From JAABUE01 sp037440925 (GTDB taxonomy: Bacteria > Chloroflexota > Anaerolineae > Anaerolineales > Villigracilaceae), in NCBI GenBank assembly GCA_037440925.1, contig JBBITF010000007.1, positions 1 through 64,000 of the forward strand: a stretch of DNA of 64,000 nucleotides, written 5' to 3'. Below are positions 47,577 to 56,548 of the stretch, in pieces; the stretch's first letter is position 1, and each line of letters opens with the position of its first letter. A program made the translations under genes and the position numbers. The notes under the pieces are model-generated. The model was not told the DNA's origin, did not search any database, and saw only the letters and a program-made list of their open reading frames with translations.

Positions 47577-49268
47577 ATGAACAGACAAGACATCTTGACC
47601 TCGCTCAAGGAAAAGCCCCAAGTCTCTGTGTTGATTGTAGGGGCAGGCATCAACGGCATTGGCACCTTCCGTGACCTGGCCCTCAACGGCGTGGATGTAT
47701 TGCTGGTAGACCGGGGTGACTTTTGCTCTGGCGCCAGCGCCGCCTCTTCGCACATGGCGCATGGCGGCATTCGTTACCTCGAAAACGGCGAATTCCGTCT
47801 TGTGCGCGAGGCGGTGAGAGAACGCAATCGTATGATTAGTAACGCGCCTCATCTGGTCAAGCCGCTGCCGACCACTATTCCCATGTTTAAGTGGTTTTCG
47901 GGCTTGCTCAATGCGCCGCTTAAGTTCTTGGGTTGGCTCGATCGCCCGTCCGAAAGAGGCGCAGTGGTCATCAAGATTGGTTTGATACTCTACGATGCGT
48001 ATACAGGACGCCAACGTATCGTGCCGCGCCATCGGTTTCGGGGGCGCAAGGAATCGTTGAAAAAGTGGCCGCACTTGAATCCAGCCATTATCAACACTGC
48101 CACTTATTATGATGGCGCTATTTTGAATCCTGAGCGCTACGCTCTTGAATTGGCGCTAGACGCCGAGAGCGAAGGCCCTCATGCCCGCGCCTTGAACTAT
48201 GTCAGCCTGGCAGGCGGCAGCGCGGATACAGTCCTTTTGCGCGATGAGTTGACCGACGAAACCATCCACGTCAAGCCGAAATTGCTCATCAATGCTGCGG
48301 GGCCGTGGATTGATTTCACCAATCGCATTTTGGGGGTCTCTACCCGCTTTATCGGAGGGACGAAAGGCTCTCATCTCATCTTGGATCACCCTGCTCTAAG
48401 GGAGGCCATTGGCGAGCATGAATTCTTCTTTGAAAACAAAGATGGCCGTATTGTTTTGATTTTTCCTTTGTACGACAAGGTGTTGATTGGCACCTCGGAT
48501 ATTCCCATCGAGAATCCAGATGAGGCGCGTTGTACCGAAGAGGAGATCGAATATTTTTTGGCAATGATCGAGCGGGTATTCCCGAATATGAAAGTCACCC
48601 GTGACCAGATTGTCTTTTGGTTCAGCGGCGTTCGTCCTTTGGCTTTTAGCAGCGCCAAGACGACCGGCCAAATTACCCGCGACCATTCCATCCAGGTGCT
48701 GGAAGGAACGTGGACTGGACTGACCTTTCCGGTGTACTCGCTGGTGGGCGGTAAGTGGACTTCCTATCGGGCGTTTTCAGAAGAGGTGACCAACAAAGCG
48801 CTGGAATATTTAGGGCTGGAACGCCGCAAGAGTACGGCTGCCCTGGAAATTGGTGGGGGGCGTGCCTTCCCGCATACGCCGCAGGAGCAAAAACGTTTCC
48901 TGGATGGCTTATGTGCCTGGACAGGGCTGCCTGGCGAACGGGTGCAATTCTTGTTCGAGCGGTATGGGATGCGGGCAGAGCAAGTTTGCACTTTCATCGC
49001 GCGTGAGCAGGATCGCCCTCTGGTATCTCTGCCGGGTTATTCTCGCCGCGAGATTGCTTTCTTGGGACAAGCCGAGAAGATCGTTCATTTAGACGATTTG
49101 GTGCTGCGTCGTTCGATGTTGGCAATGCTTGGACAATTGAATCGAGAACGACTAAGTGAACTGGCCGATGCCCTGGGAGAGGCGCTTGGCTGGAGTGAAG
49201 AGCAAAAAAAGGCTGAGATGACGCGTGTGCAGGTTATGTTGGCAGATAAGCACGGGGTGCGGATTTGA
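47577..49268 (+). CDS. glpD: Glycerol-3-phosphate dehydrogenase (aerobic type)
   Basis: Protein of 563 residues. FAD-binding VLIVGAGINGIGTFRDLAL (about 18-36), SGASAASSHMAHGGIRYLE, TGLTFPVYSLVGGKWTSYR and a C-terminal helical domain are present. It oxidises glycerol 3-phosphate to dihydroxyacetone phosphate and passes electrons to quinone. ATG 47577 fits the family; the frame is open further upstream. Together with glpK it forms a glycerol utilisation pair. Confidence 0.95.
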   Translation: MNRQDILTSLKEKPQVSVLIVGAGINGIGTFRDLALNGVDVLLVDRGDFCSGASAASSHMAHGGIRYLENGEFRLVREAVRERNRMISNAPHLVKPLPTTIPMFKWFSGLLNAPLKFLGWLDRPSERGAVVIKIGLILYDAYTGRQRIVPRHRFRGRKESLKKWPHLNPAIINTATYYDGAILNPERYALELALDAESEGPHARALNYVSLAGGSADTVLLRDELTDETIHVKPKLLINAAGPWIDFTNRILGVSTRFIGGTKGSHLILDHPALREAIGEHEFFFENKDGRIVLIFPLYDKVLIGTSDIPIENPDEARCTEEEIEYFLAMIERVFPNMKVTRDQIVFWFSGVRPLAFSSAKTTGQITRDHSIQVLEGTWTGLTFPVYSLVGGKWTSYRAFSEEVTNKALEYLGLERRKSTAALEIGGGRAFPHTPQEQKRFLDGLCAWTGLPGERVQFLFERYGMRAEQVCTFIAREQDRPLVSLPGYSRREIAFLGQAEKIVHLDDLVLRRSMLAMLGQLNRERLSELADALGEALGWSEEQKKAEMTRVQVMLADKHGVRI

Positions 49269-49325
49269 AACATATCTCTTTCGAATTTTGTCCTTTTTAC
49301 CCCTTCCCTTATCAGGCTATATACA

Positions 49326-49331
49326 TATAAT
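49326..49331 (+). promoter_or_regulatory. Possible -10 box upstream of the ATP-grasp gene
   Basis: A perfect TATAAT in an AT-rich stretch, 33 bases before the ATG. No good -35 box is seen at 16-18 bases, so this is weak. Confidence 0.3.
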
Positions 49332-49364
49332 AGCAAATTGTTAACTCTAACCTGATGAGGTATC

Positions 49365-50405
49365 ATGAAAATTTGCGTATTGGGTGATCCCACCTGGGAC
49401 GATCCTTTCGATCCGTCCTACTATTTGCAGGCTTATGACTGGGAAATGCACGACTTACATTGCCCGCATGTTGCCGAAGAATTGGCCGCGCTTGCCAAGC
49501 GCGGCTTCGATGTTTTTTTGAACATGTGCGATGGCGCCGCGGATGAGCCCGACCGTCCAGGCATAGATGTGGTGCGCGCGTTGGAGGCTTTGAATGTTCC
49601 TTTTACCGGCGCGGCTTCTCACTTTTATGAACCGACGCGTGAGGAGATGAAGCGCGTTTGTCGCCAGCAAGGAATCCGCTACCCGGAGGGCAGGAGCTTC
49701 ACGAATGAACGCATCCTGCGTCGTCAACTGAAGGGGTTGCGCTTCCCGCTGATTGTCAAGCATCCGAACAGTTATGGCAGTATCGGATTGATCAAGGAAT
49801 CGCGCGTCGAGACGATCGAGCAATTACAAGCCCAGGTGACTCGCATGGTCGAGATGTTTGGCGGCGCGCTGGTAGAAGAGTTCATCGAAGGGCGCGAGTT
49901 TTCGGCTTTGGTTTCCGAGAACCCAGACGATCCTAATGAACCGGTCACGTATGTGCCGGTTGAAATTATCTTTCCGGCAGGGGAATCTTTCAAGCATACG
50001 GCGATGAAATGGCAGCGTTTCAACGAGATGACCGTTCGGCCGGTGCTGGAAGAACCTCTGGCAACTCGCCTGCGTGATATGACCAAAAAATTATTCTTGG
50101 GGTTAGACGGTACCGGCTACGGGCGGTGCGATATCCGCATGGATGCGCAAGGGGAATTGTTCATGCTGGAAATCAACCCGCAGGGCGCTGTCTTCTATCC
50201 GCCCGACCAGCCCGGCATGGCAGATTACATCTTGCAATATGATGAGCGAGGTCATGCCGGCTTTATTGACCTGCTGCTGCGTTCTGCTTTTGCTCGCCAT
50301 CGGCGGCGCAACGAGATGCAAATGGGCGCTTCGATTTTACCGCGTGAGATGCAGGAAAGCGACGTAAAGTCTGCCTCACTTGCGCGCCAGCACGAGCAGC
50401 AATAG
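49365..50405 (+). CDS. ATP-grasp ligase, D-Ala-D-Ala ligase-like
   Basis: Protein of 346 residues. An N-terminal pre-ATP-grasp domain with FLNMCDGAADEPDRPGID and LEALNVPFTGAAS resembles D-Ala-D-Ala ligase. The ATP-grasp part has FPLIVKHPNSYGSIGLIKES, LVEEFIEGREFSALV and, at the metal site, GYGRCDIRMDAQGELFMLEINPQGA. Substrate unknown; a peptide or amino-acid ligase is likely. It overlaps the convergent methyltransferase gene by 30 bases. Confidence 0.82.
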   Translation: MKICVLGDPTWDDPFDPSYYLQAYDWEMHDLHCPHVAEELAALAKRGFDVFLNMCDGAADEPDRPGIDVVRALEALNVPFTGAASHFYEPTREEMKRVCRQQGIRYPEGRSFTNERILRRQLKGLRFPLIVKHPNSYGSIGLIKESRVETIEQLQAQVTRMVEMFGGALVEEFIEGREFSALVSENPDDPNEPVTYVPVEIIFPAGESFKHTAMKWQRFNEMTVRPVLEEPLATRLRDMTKKLFLGLDGTGYGRCDIRMDAQGELFMLEINPQGAVFYPPDQPGMADYILQYDERGHAGFIDLLLRSAFARHRRRNEMQMGASILPREMQESDVKSASLARQHEQQ

Positions 50406-51023
50406 ACTTGCTTGCGTTTCGACCTGTCGAATTTCTACTTTGAAGCCGGCGCTTGCAACAGGCTGCGTGAGTCTCTGTGCAATGACTTCCAGCGCATCGG
50501 GGGGAGTTTGAGCGGTGACTTTGAATAGCCAGGACAGGAAACGGTCGAGAGCGTTCTTGCCGGTTATCCAGGCGAAAGGCAGGATGACGAGCCGGCCGCC
50601 CTCTTTCAGCGTTCTATACGCCTCGTGCAGGGTGTGGCGGTCGAAGATGTATTCGGATGGGAAGGTAGAAACCACGGTATCGAAAGTCTGGCTGGCGTAG
50701 GGCAGGGCTTGGGCCAATCCGCGCGTCAGGGCGATTTTCGTGTAGCCAAGATGGTGCAAGCCGGCACGGGCGAGACGGCCCATTTGGGGCGATTCGTCCA
50801 GTCCAAACGGGAGCAGGCCGAGGTCCAGCAGGAAGCGCTGCAAATGTCCGGGTCCGTGTCCCAGTTCGAGGATGCGAGTCCCTTCAAGGAACGGAATCAC
50901 GCTCCGCACCCAGTCTTTCCAGCGCCCAAAGGAAACAACCCAGGCTACCAGGTCGTATGTCCAGGCAAAGGTATGGTAAAGCAGGCGGAAAAAAAGGCGC
51001 AGGGGACAGGTGAGCAAGTTCAC
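50376..51023 (-). CDS. SAM-dependent methyltransferase (class I)
   Basis: About 215 residues. Motif I is ILELGHGPGHL, then FGLDESPQM (acidic end of strand 2), ALPYASQTFDTVVSTFP and LKEGGRLVILPFAW. It is a class I fold methyltransferase of the UbiE/COQ5-like type; substrate unknown. The frame opens at TTG 51038 but that codon lies in the T-tract of the upstream terminator, so GTG 51021-51023 is preferred. No Shine-Dalgarno is visible. Confidence 0.8.
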   Translation of the reverse strand: MNLLTCPLRLFFRLLYHTFAWTYDLVAWVVSFGRWKDWVRSVIPFLEGTRILELGHGPGHLQRFLLDLGLLPFGLDESPQMGRLARAGLHHLGYTKIALTRGLAQALPYASQTFDTVVSTFPSEYIFDRHTLHEAYRTLKEGGRLVILPFAWITGKNALDRFLSWLFKVTAQTPPDALEVIAQRLTQPVASAGFKVEIRQVETQASLLLLVLARK

Positions 51024-51030
51024 TTTGAAA

Positions 51031-51064
51031 CAAAACAAGGGTTTGGCTTTGGGGAGCCAAACCC
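51031..51064 (-). terminator. Terminator after the YtxH-like gene
   Basis: On the minus strand GGGTTTGGCT (51064-51055) pairs with AGCCAAACCC (51048-51039) around CCCCAA, then TTGTTTTG. It lies 23 bases after the stop at 51087. Confidence 0.75.
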
Positions 51065-51086
51065 TGTTATTTGTTCGGCGGCAACT

Positions 51087-51431
51087 TTAAGCGGTCTCTT
51101 CGGCTTTTTTGCCGACTTTGCCTCGCACGGCTTCCAGGGCGCCTTTTCCGCGCTCTTTTGCGGAAGCGACAACTTCTTGTCCGCGTGCTTTGACCTGTTT
51201 GGCCAGTTCATCGGCGCGGGCGCGCGCTTCTTGGGCGGCGGCTTCAGCCTTTGCCAGCGCCTCCTCAGCGGTCAGTTGGGCCTTGTCGCGCAGTTCGATG
51301 CTTTTGTCTTTGATTAGAGCGCGGGTCTCTTCTCCTGATTGGGGGGCGAACAGCAAAGCCGCTATAGCGCCGGTCAGGCCGCCGACGATGAAACCTACTA
51401 AGAATGCTCCAAATTCATCGCGATCAGACAT
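51087..51431 (-). CDS. YtxH-like protein
   Basis: Protein of 114 residues. The N-terminus (FGAFLVGFIVGGLTGAIAALLFAPQSGEETR) is the YtxH single membrane segment with its LFAPxSGxETR end. The rest is an Ala/Glu/Lys-rich amphipathic helix (about 45-110). Such proteins occur in stress responses. It is followed by a terminator. Confidence 0.85.
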   Translation of the reverse strand: MSDRDEFGAFLVGFIVGGLTGAIAALLFAPQSGEETRALIKDKSIELRDKAQLTAEEALAKAEAAAQEARARADELAKQVKARGQEVVASAKERGKGALEAVRGKVGKKAEETA

Positions 51432-51457
51432 GGTTTGTCTCCTTTCGTTGTGTGGGC

Positions 51458-51922
51458 TTATTTTTTCTTTACGCCTAACAATTCTAACATACGTGTCAGG
51501 CCGGCCAGGTAGCCGTTTAGTTTGATGACCGGTTCGACTACGTTTTCTCCCAGGAACTCCGCTGTGCCGCGCAGGTGATGGACTGTTTCGCTGGTGGCGT
51601 TCAGAATGGGGCGGACCTCGTTTTGTAGCAGGTTGATGAGGCTGGCAACTTGCACGATTAGCACGATCAGCGCTGCGCCAATCAGCAAAGATTCGAGCGC
51701 CATGAAGATGATAAATACATCACGGATACGCCCAACGTTTTCAGGCGGTGTATCGGGCCGCATCAAAAAGTATACCGCAGCGACAATGGCAACAACCAAC
51801 AAGACAATGAAAATAATGGCGCCAACAAGCGCAGTTTGTTGACGACGGCTGGTCTCTTGTTGGGTGGCCGAGGGTGGCGGGGTGGGTTCCGAGGAGGCGA
51901 GTTCTGGTAGGGGAGTTGTCAT
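51458..51922 (-). CDS. Membrane protein with two transmembrane segments
   Basis: About 154 residues. Short Pro/Ser-rich start, then transmembrane segments at about 33-54 and 72-95, and a C-terminal helical part (LQNEVRPILNATSETVHHLRGT) reminiscent of DUF948-type proteins. Function unknown. It lies 26 bases before the YtxH gene on the same strand. Its ATG is 6 bases from a TATAAT box, so it is likely leaderless. Confidence 0.7.
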   Translation of the reverse strand: MTTPLPELASSEPTPPPSATQQETSRRQQTALVGAIIFIVLLVVAIVAAVYFLMRPDTPPENVGRIRDVFIIFMALESLLIGAALIVLIVQVASLINLLQNEVRPILNATSETVHHLRGTAEFLGENVVEPVIKLNGYLAGLTRMLELLGVKKK

Positions 51923-51928
51923 GGTAAT

Positions 51929-51957
51929 ATTATAGCATGAGTATTTCCGATATAGAA
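51929..51957 (-). promoter_or_regulatory. Promoter with start at the ATG (leaderless candidate)
   Basis: On the minus strand TATAAT (51934-51929) is 6 bases before the ATG of the two-TM gene. At 17 bases upstream TTCTAT (51957-51952) is a poor -35 box. Confidence 0.5.
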
Positions 51958-51993
51958 TGCTTACTTGGATCATAAGCAAGACAGGAGGCCGCC

Positions 51994-52362
51994 ATGGACG
52001 AATCAAGTCAGGAAAGAAGAGCAGAAGCGCGTAAGAAGGTGATGGCCTTTACGCCGGTGTATAACCTGGCAAGCAAATCCCTGCTGGGTTTTCTGGGTGA
52101 CTTGACGATGAAGGGCGCCCAAATCATTGGGGAAAAGCCATTGCAAGTCGGGGCGCAAGTGATGTTGACGTTTAACTTACCCGCTGATTTGCCAGGCATC
52201 ACCGTCAAACACATGGATATTCCGGTCACTGTGATGCGCTGTGAGCCAGACGTAAACAGCAAGGGAAGTTACCGGCTGGGTGTGCAATTCATAGAAACCA
52301 GCCCAGCAAACCAGGCGATCATCCACGCCCTGTTAGAGCGCTATCATTTTCGATACAAGTAA
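51994..52362 (+). CDS. PilZ-domain protein
   Basis: Protein of 122 residues starting MDESSQERRAEARKKVMAFT. RRAEARKKV fits the RxxxR c-di-GMP binding motif, and GDLTMKGAQI matches the D/NxSxxG motif with changes (DLTMKG). The remainder is a beta-barrel of PilZ type. It probably reads c-di-GMP made by the GGDEF protein at 27894 or others. AGGAGG is upstream. Confidence 0.8.
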   Translation: MDESSQERRAEARKKVMAFTPVYNLASKSLLGFLGDLTMKGAQIIGEKPLQVGAQVMLTFNLPADLPGITVKHMDIPVTVMRCEPDVNSKGSYRLGVQFIETSPANQAIIHALLERYHFRYK

Positions 52363-52449
52363 ACAGGGTCTCATCTCAATATTTCGGGAAGCGGCTAAGG
52401 TCAATGCTGTTTAGAGAACGTTCTGAAGTGCGAAATCTCCCGAATTCGC

Positions 52450-52474
52450 CCGAAGTCTTGAGACTTTGGAGTCC
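52450..52474. repeat. CCGAAGTC hairpin, dispersed repeat copy 2
   Basis: CCGAAGTCT (52450-52458) and AGACTTTGG (52461-52469) pair with a TG loop and one G-T pair; GAGTCC follows. Related to 17215 and 60129. Confidence 0.65.
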
Positions 52475-52500
52475 TTATCTAAGTAGTATTGCAGCAAAGA

Positions 52501-52529
52501 TTGACTTTTTAGAATATTTGTTCTATAAT
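52501..52529 (+). promoter_or_regulatory. Promoter of the radical SAM gene
   Basis: TTGACT (52501-52506), 17 bases, TATAAT (52524-52529), an almost consensus promoter. Expected start is near 52536, within 1 base of the GTG at 52537, so the mRNA would be leaderless. Confidence 0.75.
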
Positions 52530-52536
52530 CAAAAAT

Positions 52537-53721
52537 GTGAATGAATATCAACGTCTTGCTCTGCTGGCGCAACAAATGTCGCTGGAGCCTGCTGAAGAAG
52601 TCCGCCCCAGCGATCATGCTCCCACAAGCGCTTATGACGAAGGCGGTAAGCAAGCAGGGACTTCGGCTTGCGCCCAGGATATTTATGTCCATCCAGCGCA
52701 ATTGCCGAACGGTCAGACCATCAAACTGCTCAAGACCCTGCTGACCTCAGCCTGTGAACGCAATTGTTACTATTGTCCTTTCCGCGCCGGGCGAGACTTC
52801 CGCCGCGCCACGTTCAAAGCGGAAGAGTTCGCGCGCGTTTTCATGGAGTTGAACCGCAAAGGCATTGCAGAAGGTACGTTTTTGAGCTCTGGGATTGCGG
52901 GCGGGGGAATCTTGACTCAGGACCGCCTGCTCGAATGCGCCGAAATGCTGCGCTTCAAGTACGGCTTCCGCGGTTATATCCATCTCAAACTCATGCCGGG
53001 CGCAGAAAAGGCACAAGTTGAACGCGCCATGCAACTGGCCGACCGCGTCTCCATCAACCTGGAAGCGCCAACTACCGAACGCCTGGCGCGTTTGGCGCCA
53101 CAAAAAATCTTTCTGGAAGAACTCTTCCGCCCTCTACAATGGGTGGAACAGATTCGCCAAAGCCAGCCCCCCTACTTGGGCTGGAACGGACGCTGGCCTT
53201 CTACAACGACGCAATTTGTGGTTGGCGGTTCAGATGAAAGCGATTTGGAACTCCTGACAACCACCGCCTGGCTGCATCGTAACGTGCGTCTCAAGCGCGC
53301 CTATTTTTCAGCCTTCAAGCCAGTGCCTGACACGCCGCTCGAAAACAAACCGGCCACCCATCCGCTGCGCGAGCATCGCTTGTATCAGGCTTCCTTCTTG
53401 TTGCGCGATTACGGCTTCGACCTCGAGGAATTGCCTTTTGCCAACGACGGCAACCTGCCGTTATCCGTGGATCCGAAACTGGCCTGGGCGCAAAACAATC
53501 TAGCCGAGAACCCGCTGGAGGTCAATTGCGCCGAGAAAGGTGACTTGCTGCGCGTGCCGGGCATCGGACACAAAGGCGCAGAGGCGATCCTGCGCGCACG
53601 CCGCCAAAAACGGCTGCGCGATTTATCTGCATTGAAGAAACTGGGCATCCTGACCGAGCGCGCTGCGCCTTACTTGCTGCTAGATGGACGTCCTGCGCTT
53701 GTGCAAAGACGCCTTTTCTAA
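52537..53721 (+). CDS. Radical SAM protein with helix-hairpin-helix (putative DNA modification/repair)
   Basis: Protein of 394 residues. The iron-sulfur motif is CERNCYYC (C73, C77, C80), a CxxxCxxC. The C-terminal region (about 340-375) has LRVPGIGHKGAEAILRARRQ, a helix-hairpin-helix DNA-binding motif. This matches the family described as putative DNA modification/repair radical SAM protein; its usual partner is a UDG-like protein, not seen here. Start GTG 52537 lies at the predicted transcription start. Confidence 0.88.
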   Translation: MNEYQRLALLAQQMSLEPAEEVRPSDHAPTSAYDEGGKQAGTSACAQDIYVHPAQLPNGQTIKLLKTLLTSACERNCYYCPFRAGRDFRRATFKAEEFARVFMELNRKGIAEGTFLSSGIAGGGILTQDRLLECAEMLRFKYGFRGYIHLKLMPGAEKAQVERAMQLADRVSINLEAPTTERLARLAPQKIFLEELFRPLQWVEQIRQSQPPYLGWNGRWPSTTTQFVVGGSDESDLELLTTTAWLHRNVRLKRAYFSAFKPVPDTPLENKPATHPLREHRLYQASFLLRDYGFDLEELPFANDGNLPLSVDPKLAWAQNNLAENPLEVNCAEKGDLLRVPGIGHKGAEAILRARRQKRLRDLSALKKLGILTERAAPYLLLDGRPALVQRRLF

Positions 53722-53731
53722 CCCCCCAAGC

Positions 53732-53775
53732 AAACTTCCCGAAGGCGTTTGGGCCTTCGGGAAGTTTCGTTTTTT
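53732..53775 (+). terminator. Rho-independent terminator of the radical SAM gene
   Basis: AAACTTCCCGAAGGC (53732-53746) pairs with GCCTTCGGGAAGTTT (53753-53767), a 15-bp stem with a GTTTGG loop, then CGTTTTTT. The CCCGAAGG core recurs at 63934. Confidence 0.9.
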
Positions 53776-53796
53776 CCAAGAAATCTCAGGGGGTTA

Positions 53797-54279
53797 CTAG
53801 CGCCGTCCGCCTCTGCCCCACATTCCGGCTCCGGGGACAAGCCCCGGCGCAGTCTGAGCGCCCGGCTGAACGGTGAACATCGGGCAAGTGCCATTGCCGT
53901 CAAAGCCTCTGCCCATGCCGCCGCGCCCAAAGCCATGTGATTTCATCCATTCGGCCTGCTCCTGCGAGATGACCCCATCCGCTACGGCCGCTTCCAGCGC
54001 CTTGGTGCGAGCAGTCACCATCAATGCTGGAATTTCCTCAGCCGTAAACCCTTGGGAAAGCGCAATCTGATAGAACGTCTCGCCCGCAGTATGGCGAGCC
54101 TCAAAATCAGCCACGGGCAACCCAACGACTTCGGCCATGGCTTTTACCATGTATTCGTACAACAGGCCGCGGCCATAGCCAGAGACAGGCGGCTGCCCCT
54201 CTTGGGCGGCAACCACGCCGACGCCAAAAGCGCCCAGCGCCAATACGACCAATGTAACCGTGAGGATAATCTTTTTCAT
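53797..54279 (-). CDS. Secreted DUF2680-like protein
   Basis: Protein of 160 residues with signal peptide ending VAAQ (about 25). LPVADFEARHTAGETFYQIALSQGFT and ISQEQAEWMKSHGFGRG resemble the DUF2680/YckD pattern (helical repeats, QAxWM). The C-terminus is glycine-rich with RGGMGRGFDGNG. AGGAG lies 6 bases before the ATG. Function unknown. Confidence 0.75.
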   Translation of the reverse strand: MKKIILTVTLVVLALGAFGVGVVAAQEGQPPVSGYGRGLLYEYMVKAMAEVVGLPVADFEARHTAGETFYQIALSQGFTAEEIPALMVTARTKALEAAVADGVISQEQAEWMKSHGFGRGGMGRGFDGNGTCPMFTVQPGAQTAPGLVPGAGMWGRGGRR

Positions 54280-54380
54280 GCGGTACTCCTTTTCAAGGTA
54301 TAGCGTTCCTTGTATTTCTACTTTCAGGATACCCTCGACATGTAAAGATTTGATAAAAAAAAGAAAAAGATTTCTCAAAT

Positions 54381-56420
54381 TTACTCTTCTCCCACCATCA
54401 ACTTGAGCCTTTCCCACGGCTTCAAGTTTTCTTCCTCTGCCAGCAGCGCCTTCAACTCATACATCTCGTCGCGCAGGGCAGCCGCCTTCTCGAACTCCAG
54501 ATTGCGAGCGGCTTCTTTCATTTGTTTTTCTACTTCAGCAATGATTTTCTGCAATTCGCCGCGCGGCATCCCGCTGCCTTTCACCTCATATTTTGCCTGG
54601 CGCTCGGCCACGGCGCGCGCTTCGAGCGAGAGGCCATCGGTCAAGTCACGGATGGCTTTATGGATGCTGACCGGAACAATGCCATGTTCCTCGTTGTACT
54701 TCATCTGCTTGGCGCGGCGGCGGTTCGTCTCCTCAATTGCATACTTCATCGAGTCGGTCATGCGGTCAGCATACATAATGACGCGCCCGTTGGCATGACG
54801 CGCTGCGCGCCCGATGGTTTGAATCAGCGCCGTGCCAGAGCGCAAGAAACCCTCCTTGTCCGCGTCCAAAATAGCCACCAGCGACACTTCCGGCAGGTCG
54901 AGGCCCTCGCGCAGCAAATTGATACCCACAATGACATCGAACACCCCCAGGCGCAAATCGCGCAAGATGCCCACGCGTTCGAGCGTTTCCACTTCCGAAT
55001 GCAAGTAATGGACTTTAACCCCTAATTCCATCAGGTAATCGGACAAGTCTTCTGCCATCCGTTTGGTCAGCGTAGTGACCAAAACACGCTCGCCTCGCTC
55101 TACCCTCTGCCTGATCTCTGCAACCAAATCATCTACCTGCCCCTGGGTGGGACGCACCTCTACTTGAGGGTCTACCAGCCCGGTCGGGCGGATGATTTGC
55201 TCAACCACCTGGTCGGCTTTTTCCATCTCGTAAGGCCCAGGCGTGGCGGAGGTATAGATGGTAAAGCCCATGACCTTCTCGAACTCCTCGAACTTGAGGG
55301 GGCGGTTATCCAACGCAGAAGGCATACGGAAACCGTATTCGACCAGCGTCTCTTTGCGTGAACGATCGCCGTTATACATACCGCGAATCTGCGGCATAGT
55401 CATGTGACTCTCATCAATGATCAACAGGTAATCGCTGGGCAAAAAATCAATCATCGTCCAGGGCGGCGTGCCGGCCGCGCGTCCGTCCAGGTGACGCGAA
55501 TAATTCTCGATGCCAGAGCAATAACCCACTTCCTTGAGCATTTCCAGGTCATAGCGCGTGCGCTGCTCCAGGCGCTGCGCTTCGAGCAATTTGCCCTCCC
55601 GTTTGAAAAATGCCAGGCGCTCTTCCAGTTCCTCTTCAATATTGCGCAGCGCCTCTTTGAACCTCTCGGTTTCGGTCATGTAATGCTTGGCCGGGAAAAT
55701 CGAGACCTGCTGTAACTCGGCCAGCACCTCACCGGTCAGCGGAACGAACTGCATGATACGCTCCACTTCATCGCCAAAGAAAGTGATGCGGTAGCCGCGC
55801 TTGTCTTCGTAAGCAGGGACGATTTCCAGCGTGTCGCCCCTCACACGAAACGCACCCGGCTTCAGGTCCAGATCGTTGCGCACATACTGAGATTCGATCA
55901 ATCTGCGAATGAGCGCATTACGGCGGTAAATTTCGCCCACTCGCAAAGTCACCGTTGCCTTGAGAAACTCATCGGGGCTGCCCAAACCATAGATGCACGA
56001 AACGGAAGCCACAATGATGACATCCTTGCGCGAAATGAGCGCAGTGGTCGCCGCCAACCGCAAGCGTTCGATCTCCTCGTTGATTTCGGTCTCTTTTTCG
56101 ATGTACAAGTCATGGCGCGGCACATAAGCCTCTGGCTGGTAATAATCGTAATACGAGACGAAATACTCCACCGCATTCTCTGGAAAGAAATCCTTGAACT
56201 CGGCGTACAGTTGCGCCGCCAAAGTCTTATTATGCGCCATGACGAGGGCCGGTTTCTGCAACTGCTGGATGACGGAAGCGATGGTGAAGGTCTTGCCGGT
56301 GCCGGTTGCGCCAAGCAGCACCTGGTGCCGAAATCCATTTTGTACGCCTTCGACCAGGCTGCGAATGGCTTCCGGCTGATCGCCGGTCGGTTGGAAGGGA
56401 GCATGGAGTTTGAATTCCAT
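54381..56420 (-). CDS. uvrB: Excinuclease ABC subunit B
   Basis: Protein of 679 residues. Walker A is GATGTGKT (38-45), the beta-hairpin around YYDYYQPEAYVP, DESH (Walker B) and the helicase motifs in the second RecA domain (TIGRAARHANG) are present, as is the C-terminal UVR motif (MKEAARNLEFEKAAALRDEM). UvrB loads at damage with UvrA and recruits UvrC. A TATAAT-like box lies about 35 bases upstream with no good -35. Confidence 0.96.
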   Translation of the reverse strand: MEFKLHAPFQPTGDQPEAIRSLVEGVQNGFRHQVLLGATGTGKTFTIASVIQQLQKPALVMAHNKTLAAQLYAEFKDFFPENAVEYFVSYYDYYQPEAYVPRHDLYIEKETEINEEIERLRLAATTALISRKDVIIVASVSCIYGLGSPDEFLKATVTLRVGEIYRRNALIRRLIESQYVRNDLDLKPGAFRVRGDTLEIVPAYEDKRGYRITFFGDEVERIMQFVPLTGEVLAELQQVSIFPAKHYMTETERFKEALRNIEEELEERLAFFKREGKLLEAQRLEQRTRYDLEMLKEVGYCSGIENYSRHLDGRAAGTPPWTMIDFLPSDYLLIIDESHMTMPQIRGMYNGDRSRKETLVEYGFRMPSALDNRPLKFEEFEKVMGFTIYTSATPGPYEMEKADQVVEQIIRPTGLVDPQVEVRPTQGQVDDLVAEIRQRVERGERVLVTTLTKRMAEDLSDYLMELGVKVHYLHSEVETLERVGILRDLRLGVFDVIVGINLLREGLDLPEVSLVAILDADKEGFLRSGTALIQTIGRAARHANGRVIMYADRMTDSMKYAIEETNRRRAKQMKYNEEHGIVPVSIHKAIRDLTDGLSLEARAVAERQAKYEVKGSGMPRGELQKIIAEVEKQMKEAARNLEFEKAAALRDEMYELKALLAEEENLKPWERLKLMVGEE

Positions 56421-56548
56421 AAGAAGTCTCTTTTCTAAACAGGAACAGCCGTTCTATTATAGTACAATTGGCGTAATTTCCTCGAGAAATATCACTCTGC
56501 GCCGTATCCGAACATCCAGTATAATAACCGCTGGAGGAACTCATCTTC

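Noticed and set aside
51024..51038. TTG 51038 as start of the methyltransferase
   Set aside because: It lies in the T-tract of the terminator of the upstream gene; GTG 51023 is better.
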